Origin: Lentisphaeria bacterium
Lineage (GTDB): Bacteria; Verrucomicrobiota; Lentisphaeria; Victivallales; UBA1829
NCBI GenBank assembly: GCA_003526375.1
Contig: DPDG01000014.1
Location: forward strand, 1 to 12,931
Direction of reading: 5' to 3'
DNA length: 12,931 bases
Below the pieces are notes generated by a model. That model was not told the origin of the DNA. It searched no databases and was given only the letters and a program-made list of their open reading frames with translations. The number at the start of each line of letters is the position of its first letter. The stretch's first letter is position 1. Made by a program: the position numbers and the translations under genes. This document shows positions 6,920-12,309 of this stretch, one piece after another.

Positions 6920-7810
6920 ATGAATCAGATCAAGATCGGCACCATAGTGCAGGCCAATGAAAAAGCCGCCTCCTACATCGAACAGATCATCCCCTATGGG
7001 TTCGAGTGTTTCACATTCACCTACGGCGGAGGAAAATTCAACGGCTTTGAGCCGGAGAAACTCGCGGATGCCGTCATGCCGGTCCTGCGGGAAAAACAGA
7101 TTGAAGTATCCAACATCTCCGTCTTCGGAAACATGCTGGAACATACGGAAGAAGCGGAACACACGCGGCAGTGTTTCAAACACGCGATTGATACCGTCGC
7201 CCTGTTCGGCAGCAATCTGGTGACAGGTTTCACCGGACGCGAAACCGGGAAATCCATTCCCGACAGTATCGGGCGTTTCAGGGAAATCTGGCTCCCGCTG
7301 ACGGAATACGCCGCATCCAAAGGAGTGAGAATCGCCTTTGAAAACTGCCTGATGGGCGGCAACTGGAATACCGGCAACTGGAATATTGCAATCAATCCCG
7401 ATGCATGGGAGCTGATGTTCGATGCCGTCCCCCTGGACAATATCGGGCTGGAATGGGAGCCGTGCCATCAGATGGTTCAGCTGATTGACCCGCTTCCGCA
7501 GATCCGCGAATGGGGGAAAAGATTCTTCCATATCCACGGGAAGGACGCCACAATCCGCCGCGACGTCATCGCGAAACACGGTTTTCTCGGCAGGGAAGCG
7601 GCGTGCTGGCACAGAACGCCCGGCTTCGGAGATTCCAACTGGACGGACATCATTTCAGAACTGCGCCTCGCATCCTATCGCGGGAACATCGACATCGAAG
7701 GCTGGCACGATCCGGTTTACCGCGGCGATCTGGAAATGACCGGGCAGGTGGCGGCATTGAATTATCTGAAGAAATGCCGAGGCGATTCTTTCATCGCCAA
7801 TCCGGTATGA
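6920..7810 (+). CDS. Sugar phosphate isomerase/epimerase-like TIM-barrel protein (xylose isomerase-like)
   Basis: This 296-residue cytoplasmic protein has the xylose-isomerase-like/AP-endonuclease-2 fold typical of sugar isomerases, epimerases and inosose dehydratases. Likely metal ligands are Glu141 (RIAFENC), Glu178 in the GLEWEPCH stretch, His206 (HIHGKD, 204-209) and Glu260 (DIEGWHD, 258-264). EWEPCH occupies the place where many relatives have an Asp-containing DxxH. Substrate and direction are not evident. TTGGAGA just upstream (GGAG at 6909-6912, 7-nt spacing) supports the ATG. It has its own promoter and is followed after 88 bp by nrdR. A glycosidase-like gene of unknown function is nearby but in another unit, and a shared sugar pathway is only a guess. 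Confidence 0.85.
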   Translation: MNQIKIGTIVQANEKAASYIEQIIPYGFECFTFTYGGGKFNGFEPEKLADAVMPVLREKQIEVSNISVFGNMLEHTEEAEHTRQCFKHAIDTVALFGSNLVTGFTGRETGKSIPDSIGRFREIWLPLTEYAASKGVRIAFENCLMGGNWNTGNWNIAINPDAWELMFDAVPLDNIGLEWEPCHQMVQLIDPLPQIREWGKRFFHIHGKDATIRRDVIAKHGFLGREAACWHRTPGFGDSNWTDIISELRLASYRGNIDIEGWHDPVYRGDLEMTGQVAALNYLKKCRGDSFIANPV

Positions 7811-7886
7811 GGAAATTGTGCAACCGTCAGCATTTTTGCCTTGCAGCAGAGTTTTTGCAGTCATGATTTTCAACGCATAGAAAAGC

Positions 7887-7891
7887 GGAGG
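7887..7891 (+). promoter_or_regulatory. Ribosome-binding site deciding the nrdR start
   Basis: GGAGG lies only 1 nt before the ATG at 7893 but 7 nt before the ATG at 7899. The second ATG is therefore the usable start and gives the usual NrdR N-terminus MRCPRC. Confidence 0.7.
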
Positions 7892-7898
7892 TATGGAT

Positions 7899-8357
7899 AT
7901 GAGATGTCCCAGATGCGCTTGCCAGGATGATAAAGTAGTGGATTCCAGAGCCACCAAAGAAGGTGCGGGGGTTCGCAGACGCCGCGAATGCCTCAACTGC
8001 GGGCACCGTTTCACAACTTACGAGGAGATCATTCAGGCGGAACTGAAAGTCCTGAAACGGGACAACACCCATGAAGATTTCGACAGGGAAAAGTTGCGCC
8101 GCGGGATCGAAAAAGCCTGTTGGAAACGCAATATCCGCCCGGAGCAGATTGATACGCTTCTCTCGAAGATCGTCATGGAAATCGAAACAGAATATGACCG
8201 TGAAATTTCCAGCGTCGAAATCGGCACCAAAGCAATGGCGGCGCTGCGCCAGCTTGACAAAGTCGCCTATGTACGCTTTGCCTCCGTTTACCGGGATTTC
8301 AAGGACATTGAGGAATTCATCTCCGAGATCCGCACCATAGGAGCGAAAAAACGTTGA
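7899..8357 (+). CDS. nrdR: Transcriptional repressor NrdR of ribonucleotide reductase genes
   Basis: NrdR represses ribonucleotide reductase operons according to the nucleotide bound by its ATP-cone. The 152-residue product is the standard length. The N-terminal zinc ribbon uses Cys3, Cys6, Cys31 and Cys34 (MRCPRC, CLNCGHRF) followed by TTYE. Basic residues VRRRREC lie at 25-31, and the ATP-cone runs from about 47 to 140 (LKRDNTHEDFDREKLRRGIE, then VAYVRFASVYRDF). No RNR gene lies in the window, and I did not identify a NrdR box pair upstream of any gene here. The ClC gene starts 7 nt after the stop, so the two may be co-transcribed without an obvious functional link. Confidence 0.97.
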   Translation: MRCPRCACQDDKVVDSRATKEGAGVRRRRECLNCGHRFTTYEEIIQAELKVLKRDNTHEDFDREKLRRGIEKACWKRNIRPEQIDTLLSKIVMEIETEYDREISSVEIGTKAMAALRQLDKVAYVRFASVYRDFKDIEEFISEIRTIGAKKR

Positions 8358-8364
8358 CGGCATC

Positions 8365-10167
8365 ATGAAATTTCTTCTGTTCACGAAAGAGCTCATTCAA
8401 AATTACTCCTTCATGGGAGTGATCCACCGCACACTCGGCGATAAAGGCTATATCCTTCTGTTGAGCATTGTCGTCGGAGTCATCTCCGGCACCGCGGCAG
8501 TACTTCTGAAACTCTTTGCACACGGCTGCCATGACCTTGCAAGACTGCTCGCCGAGCGCCTTCCGTGGATGATGTGGATTCTTCCCGTCGTTCCCGCAAT
8601 CGGCATCTTCGGATGTATCGTGATCGTCCGGTTGTTTTTCAACAAGGGGCCTTATGAAAAAAGCCTGGCGGGAGTCATTATGGCGACCACCAACGGAACC
8701 AGCGACCTGCCGCGCAGCAAAACCTATTCCCATATCATCACCAGCGGACTCGCGGTCGGCATGGGCGCATCCGCCGGACTTGAGGCGCCGATCGCCCTGA
8801 CCGGTTCCGCCATCGGTTCCAATGTGGCGAAAGTGCTCCAGCTCGGACGCGAAAGCAGGACGCTTCTTCTGGCGTGCGGAGGCGGCGCCGGCATCTCCGC
8901 CATCTTCAACAGCCCCGTTGCGGGAGCCCTTTTCGCCTGCGAAATCCTGCTTCCCGCATTTTCGGTTCCGGCATTGGTGCCGCTCCTGATGGCATCCGCA
9001 GCCGCCGCAGTCATTTCGGAAATCTTCTACAACCAGCATACGTTCATCCAGCTCAATGAGGGAACCGTATGGACCGTCACCAATATTCCATACTATGTGA
9101 TCATCGGACTTGCCGCAGGGCTTGTCTCCGCCTTCGTCATCAGAACTTCTGTCATTACGGCAAAAAAATTTGAAAAGTATAAGAACGTCTGGATCCGCGG
9201 CGCGGTCGGCTGCCTGATTCTCTACGTTTTCTTTCTGCTGTTCCCGGCGCTGAAAGGCGAAGGCTACGGCTATGTTTCCGATCTTCTGCGCGGAAAGGAA
9301 AGCGTCATCGCCATCGGGAGCCCGATCTCATCTCTGTTCAGCGGACCGAATACTCTGGTGATCCTGCTGGGACTCCTGATCGTCATCAAGCCGTTTGTTT
9401 CGGCGGTGTCCGTCGAAAGCGGCGGCGACGGCGGTATTTTCGGACCGTCCATGTTCATAGGTGCTTTTCTCGGCTATTTCATTTCAAAAATCCTGAACCT
9501 TACAGGCATCACCGTGATTGACCCGGTCAACTGCATCGCAGTCGGCATGGGAGGCGTCCTTGCCGGAGTCATGCACGCGCCGCTGACAGGGATGTTCCTG
9601 ATTGCGGAACTGACCGGCGGCTATAAACTGTTCGTCCCGCTGATGATCGTCGTAGCGCTTTCGAGCTTCATCAGCAAGCGCATTGCCAAACATAACGTAT
9701 ATAAATCCATGATTGTCATGAAAGGAGGCACGCCGGAGCAGAAAGACGATGCCGTCATGATGATGCACAAGCAGCTCCGCGACCTGATCGAAAACGATTA
9801 TGTCCCTGTAAAACAGACGGATACCTTGCGGACTCTCCTGAAAGCTCTGATGAAATCCAAACGGAACATTTTCCCAGTGCTTTCCGATGACGGCGCAATC
9901 GTCGGTATCGTGCGTGTGGACAATATCCGCCCGTTTATTCTGGATACGGAACTGTATGACATGGTTCTGGTTTTCGACATCATGTCCCCGACAGGCCCGG
10001 CTCTTGAGGCAACGGATTCCCTGCATGATGCCACGAGACTGTTCGAGAGTCTGCGCGTCTGGAACCTTCCGGTCGTGGAAAACGGCAAATATCTGGGCTT
10101 TGTATCGAAAGCCGGCGTTTTCGACAGTTACCGCAAGATGCTCAGCACGAAACCGGACCTGTTCTGA
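8365..10167 (+). CDS. ClC-family chloride channel or H+/Cl- antiporter with C-terminal CBS pair
   Basis: This 600-residue inner-membrane protein has many hydrophobic helices over about 25-440 and two CBS domains at about 472-535 and 537-595, which usually regulate transport by binding nucleotides. Compared with E. coli ClcA, the gating glutamate is present (Glu140 in ASAGLEAP, 135-142), the GxFxP-type motif appears as GGIFGPSMF (357-364 region), and Tyr420 (TGGYKLFVPLM) aligns with the central chloride-coordinating tyrosine. The first selectivity motif GSGIP is not present in usual form: the corresponding loop reads NGTSDLP (110-116). The protein resembles Bacteroidetes-type ClC proteins. Whether it is a channel or an exchanger is not certain from the sequence. 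Its start is 7 nt after the nrdR stop, without a strong Shine-Dalgarno. No clear terminator follows. Confidence 0.92.
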   Translation: MKFLLFTKELIQNYSFMGVIHRTLGDKGYILLLSIVVGVISGTAAVLLKLFAHGCHDLARLLAERLPWMMWILPVVPAIGIFGCIVIVRLFFNKGPYEKSLAGVIMATTNGTSDLPRSKTYSHIITSGLAVGMGASAGLEAPIALTGSAIGSNVAKVLQLGRESRTLLLACGGGAGISAIFNSPVAGALFACEILLPAFSVPALVPLLMASAAAAVISEIFYNQHTFIQLNEGTVWTVTNIPYYVIIGLAAGLVSAFVIRTSVITAKKFEKYKNVWIRGAVGCLILYVFFLLFPALKGEGYGYVSDLLRGKESVIAIGSPISSLFSGPNTLVILLGLLIVIKPFVSAVSVESGGDGGIFGPSMFIGAFLGYFISKILNLTGITVIDPVNCIAVGMGGVLAGVMHAPLTGMFLIAELTGGYKLFVPLMIVVALSSFISKRIAKHNVYKSMIVMKGGTPEQKDDAVMMMHKQLRDLIENDYVPVKQTDTLRTLLKALMKSKRNIFPVLSDDGAIVGIVRVDNIRPFILDTELYDMVLVFDIMSPTGPALEATDSLHDATRLFESLRVWNLPVVENGKYLGFVSKAGVFDSYRKMLSTKPDLF

Positions 10168-10336
10168 AAAATCCCGTTTTCAACAATCTTTCCTGATCAG
10201 CACATTCCAGAGAATTTTTTGGAATATGAGGACATCCGTTCTCCCATGCTTCAGATTTTTCCGGGCTTTCCATATCCCGCGTTCATATTGTGAGAAGATC
10301 AACTGAAATATTTTTGATATTTTTTCTCTTTTGAGT

Positions 10337-10365
10337 TTGACATTTTGCGGACCGCCATGTATCTT
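10337..10365 (+). promoter_or_regulatory. Consensus promoter of tRNA-Phe
   Basis: A perfect -35 TTGACA (10337-10342), 17-bp spacer and TATCTT (10360-10365) lie about 35 bp before the mature tRNA. A small stem GGCA/TGCC (10384-10395) in the short leader may help 5' processing. Confidence 0.8.
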
Positions 10366-10399
10366 ACAGACCTATTCCCAAACGGCAGTAATGCCAAGT

Positions 10400-10475
<76 letters not shown>

Positions 10476-10519
10476 TTTTTATATTTCCTTAACCTATTGA
10501 TAATGAACTCTTTCCACTC

Positions 10520-10662
10520 AACTTGAAGCATTTGTTCCAGCTGTGTGGCTTTGCTATTTTTTCTTCCTTTTCTATTGATTTTCGACCCTGTGAAACAAAC
10601 ATTCGTCTACTATTCGTCCACCACTTTTTTGAATCTAATCCTCAAGTTACTTTTTTCAAGTT
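10520..10662. repeat. Three copies of TCAAGTT/AACTTGA close to the tRNA
   Basis: AACTTGA at 10520-10526 is the inverse of TCAAGTT at 10642-10648 and 10656-10662; the last two are 14 bp apart. Seven-base matches can be chance in AT-rich DNA. Their grouping within 190 bp of the tRNA 3' end is compatible with recombinase arm-type sites. Confidence 0.25.
10601..10622 (+). repeat. Tandem 11-bp direct repeat near the tRNA end
   Basis: ATTCGTCTACT (10601-10611) is followed immediately by ATTCGTCCACC (10612-10622), 9 of 11 identical. It lies 125 bp beyond the tRNA CCA. The helical-turn period of 11 bp would suit a protein-binding site, for example integrase arm sites, but this is inference. Confidence 0.35.
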
Positions 10663-10729
10663 TTTTTCTTCGGGAATGGTCTAATCGCATGTCTCCATCT
10701 CTGCGACTCTGACAGGGTAATTGACTTCT

Positions 10730-10746
10730 CGGACGCTTCTCGGACG
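10730..10746 (+). repeat. CGGACG pair, 11-bp period (copy A)
   Basis: CGGACG occurs at 10730-10735 and 10741-10746 with CTTCT between, preceded by TTCT. It is the most left and most divergent member of the CGGAC repeat family. Confidence 0.5.
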
Positions 10747-10774
10747 GATAGAAAGCTTGTAATTTGAGGCTCCT

Positions 10775-10789
10775 CGGACGTTTCGGACG
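10775..10789 (+). repeat. CGGACGTTTCGGACG (copy B)
   Basis: Two CGGACG half-sites with 9-bp period, as in the copies further right. An AT-rich TTTATTTTATATG stretch follows from 10801, but the spacing to it differs from copies C, D and F. Confidence 0.6.
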
Positions 10790-11052
10790 CTTTGCCGTAA
10801 TTTATTTTATATGCGCAACATGCGCGCACGCGCGAGAAACTGTGCAAAAAGGAAGGAGATCATCCCCCCTGCTGTATCTATGAGCCACCCCGAAGAGCCT
10901 TGCTGTACAGTAAAGCTGACTTGCGGATATCAGCCATGTCTCCGATTGTTTTATCCGTGGCTTCTTGGGACGGTAATAGGGACGGATTCAGAGCAGGCAA
11001 ATAGCAGAGAAATGAGCGTGCGGTACGGATGTACGGATATTTTCGATTTATA

Positions 11053-11064
11053 TACACGCGTGTA
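11053..11064. repeat. Perfect palindrome TACACGCGTGTA
   Basis: A 12-bp palindrome of alternating pyrimidine/purine, followed at once by ATGCGCGCA (11065-11073). ATGCGCGCA also occurs at 10820-10828, and an ACGCGTGT core recurs just after copy E at about 11247-11254. Confidence 0.5.
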
Positions 11065-11089
11065 ATGCGCGCAAGGCATCTTCATTCTC

Positions 11090-11129
11090 CGGACATTTCG
11101 GACGTATATTTTCAAGTCCTTATAAGAAC
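11090..11129 (+). repeat. CGGACA repeat unit with conserved tail (copy C)
   Basis: CGGACATTTCGGACG (11090-11104), then a 15-bp stretch containing ATTTTCA, then TTATAAGAAC (11120-11129). A pyrimidine-rich TCTTCATTCTC precedes it. It is aligned with copies D and F over about 40 bp. Confidence 0.65.
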
Positions 11130-11157
11130 AGAGGATAGGGGGGTGTCTTCTTTTCTC

Positions 11158-11198
11158 CGGACATTTCGGACAGTTTTTCAGAACTCTTATATAGACAC
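11158..11198 (+). repeat. CGGACA repeat unit with conserved tail (copy D)
   Basis: CGGACATTTCGGACA (11158-11172), 14 bp with TTTTTCA and AACTC, then TTATATAGACAC (11187-11198). A pyrimidine tract TCTTCTTTTCTC precedes it, as in copy C, so the C-to-D unit is 68 bp. Confidence 0.65.
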
Positions 11199-11219
11199 CA
11201 TTTTTCGATTCTATCTTTT

Positions 11220-11234
11220 CGGACATTACGGACG
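11220..11234 (+). repeat. CGGACATTACGGACG (copy E)
   Basis: It starts 62 bp after copy D and is preceded by TTCTATCTTTT. After the second half-site GTGTATTTTA resembles the GTATATTTT of copy C, but the TTATAAG-like part is missing and ACGCGTGT follows instead. Confidence 0.6.
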
Positions 11235-11304
11235 TGTATTTTACTTACGCGTGTGGGAAAAAGGTATACATAAAATAGTGGCAGGGGGGGAATATATATA
11301 TATT

Positions 11305-11345
11305 GTTCCTAATAAGGAGTTCATGAAAAGTGTCCGTTTTGTCCG
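11305..11345 (-). repeat. Inverted CGGACA repeat unit with conserved tail (copy F)
   Basis: Read on the minus strand: CGGACAAAACGGACA, then 15 bp with TTTTCA and AACTCC, then TTATTAGGAAC. The order and spacing are those of copies C and D but in the opposite orientation, facing them. An (AT)n run lies at 11291-11303 just beyond its tail. Confidence 0.6.
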
Positions 11346-11388
11346 TGAACCTCCTGTCATACACCATAGCATCAGCTCACTGCATGGT

Positions 11389-11431
11389 AAAAAAAAGACG
11401 GAGGGAAGGTTTGCACTCCTTCGACCTCCGT
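11389..11431 (-). terminator. Intrinsic terminator of the nuclease-DUF932 operon
   Basis: On the minus strand the stem ACGGAGG...CCTCCGT (11398-11404 with 11425-11431) continues, after a 2-nt bulge, as GAAGG/CCTTC (11405-11409 with 11418-11422). It is followed by CT and eight more T (complement of the A-run 11389-11396). It is a very good Rho-independent terminator for minus-strand transcripts, 140 nt beyond the DUF932 stop. Confidence 0.88.
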
Positions 11432-11476
11432 AATGCTTTGGACACCCTCATGGCGCATCACTTCATGGGGCGGGTC

Positions 11477-11536
11477 TTCCGGACAGGAGGACGCAACAGG
11501 AGCCCTCCCTCCGGAATCTCTTCACGCAGGGAAGAG
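11477..11536. other. Two adjacent hairpins in the 3' region of the DUF932 transcript
   Basis: Hairpin 1: TTCCGGA (11477-11483) pairs with TCCGGAA (11510-11516) and GGAGG (11486-11490) with CCTCC (11504-11508), with a 13-nt loop. Hairpin 2: CTCTTC (11518-11523) pairs with GAAGAG (11531-11536). With the terminator they make a three-stem RNA of about 140-180 nt. It could be a structured 3' UTR or a small RNA; this is inference. Confidence 0.35.
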
Positions 11537-11570
11537 TCAGCGGGACCTTATGATTCTCTCGCAAATGGCA

Positions 11571-12305
11571 TCAGCTCCAGAGCTCCGGACGGTTGCCGTC
11601 CAGGCCGAAGCAGCGGTTCAGAGCGGTGTAGGAGACGTCTACCCGTTGCGGGGTGTATTTCCTGACCGTCTCCGTGAAGGCATTCAACAGGCTCCATCTT
11701 GTCGGCTCCAAGAACTCCTCGTGCGATGGATTCTTGAATTCCTTGTACACCGGTACAATATCCGAGCTGTTGATTGCGCCGAGTTCTGCGGCTCTGACGA
11801 TTCGGCTTCTGACTTCGTCGTCGTTGTCCAGATACGCCACTTTCAAGTCCTCGCAGACATTCTCCAGTATCAGGAACTCGTTTTCGAGCTCATCGACGGC
11901 GCGGTTCACCAGATCGCACAGCTCAATCCGCGAGGTATGGCGGCGCTTCAGAACCATGCTCCCGCCGAACGCCATGTTACTGCACACCATCACACTGATT
12001 CCGGCTGTCAGCCCCACGGAAAAAGTCTTGTCGTGGCTGTTTCTGAGCCCGATACAGCGACACCATTCCAGCGAGGAACTCCTGTTGATCTTCATCACGC
12101 CGAACAGCTTCGCACCCTCACGTGCCAATCCGAACTGCTCTTCCAGAATCACCCAGTGATGCGCCTGCACCACCTCCGTCACCGCCTCAATGACCTCATA
12201 ATGCGGAACCGGCTTCCAGCTCGAAGTCGCCTCCGGCGTCGGAACCAGCGCGATTTCTTCCCGTGCGGCATAGTGTCCACCGCCGCCCATGCAAAGATGA
12301 CTCAT
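11571..12305 (-). CDS. DUF932 family phage/plasmid-related protein
   Basis: The 244-residue soluble protein carries the core typical of DUF932 (phage/plasmid-like protein) members: FGVMKIN (68-74), CIGLRNSHDKTFSVGLTAGI (84-103), VMVCSNMAFGG (105-115) and, near the C-terminus, RWSLLNAFTETVRKY (203-217). Members are common in phages, plasmids and conjugative elements, and their biochemical role is not settled. The protein is shorter at the N-terminus than some relatives, but its start is supported: the ATG is 4 nt after the stop of the nuclease gene and GGAAGGGG (complement of 12313-12320) lies 7 nt before it. It is therefore the second gene of the minus-strand operon and is closed by the terminator at 11389-11431. 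It marks the right part of the window as mobile-element DNA. Confidence 0.78.
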   Translation of the reverse strand: MSHLCMGGGGHYAAREEIALVPTPEATSSWKPVPHYEVIEAVTEVVQAHHWVILEEQFGLAREGAKLFGVMKINRSSSLEWCRCIGLRNSHDKTFSVGLTAGISVMVCSNMAFGGSMVLKRRHTSRIELCDLVNRAVDELENEFLILENVCEDLKVAYLDNDDEVRSRIVRAAELGAINSSDIVPVYKEFKNPSHEEFLEPTRWSLLNAFTETVRKYTPQRVDVSYTALNRCFGLDGNRPELWS

Positions 12306-12309
12306 CGTC

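Larger units (their letters stand above)
10476..11570. other. 1.1-kb non-coding, repeat-bearing segment between tRNA-Phe and the DUF932 operon
   Basis: I see no convincing gene here. Open frames exist (for example 10811-11065 and 11029-11433 on the plus strand), but they run through the CGGAC repeats, lack good ribosome-binding sites and give no recognisable protein. The segment is richer in A+T than the chromosomal part. It holds, in order: short direct repeats near the tRNA, two CGGACG pairs, blocks of alternating CG/TG, GGGACGG and TACGGAT direct repeats (10967-10985, 11025-11038), three tandem CGGACA units, one inverted unit, the minus-strand terminator and a hairpin-rich stretch. It could hold an attachment site, replication or transfer functions, or regulatory RNA. 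Confidence 0.55.

Noticed and set aside
7893..8357. nrdR start at the ATG 7893
   Set aside because: GGAGG would be 1 nt from this codon; the ATG at 7899 has normal spacing and the family N-terminus.
10204..10225. ATTCCA/TGGAAT inverted repeat after the ClC gene as a terminator
   Set aside because: The stem is only six base pairs, AT-rich, and no T-run follows; it is too weak to call.
10811..11065. 84-codon plus-strand frame, with AAGGAAGGAGAT at 10849-10860
   Set aside because: The Shine-Dalgarno-like purine run is about 20 nt before the next in-frame ATG (10880) and after the first one (10811), so it serves neither. The composition is unlike the true genes here.
11090..11345. CRISPR array
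   Set aside because: Only three or four units, repeats too short (15 bp core), one inverted, and the intervening tails are themselves conserved rather than unique spacers.
11029..11433. 134-codon plus-strand open frame in the repeat region
   Set aside because: It runs through three CGGACA repeat units and into the terminator stem, so similar peptides (FLRTFRTVF, LFGHYGRVF) come from the DNA repeats. It has no good ribosome-binding site and no recognisable protein.
11324..11433. Small plus-strand frame after AAGGAG at 11313-11318
   Set aside because: The spacing is too short, and the frame covers copy F of the repeat and the minus-strand terminator.
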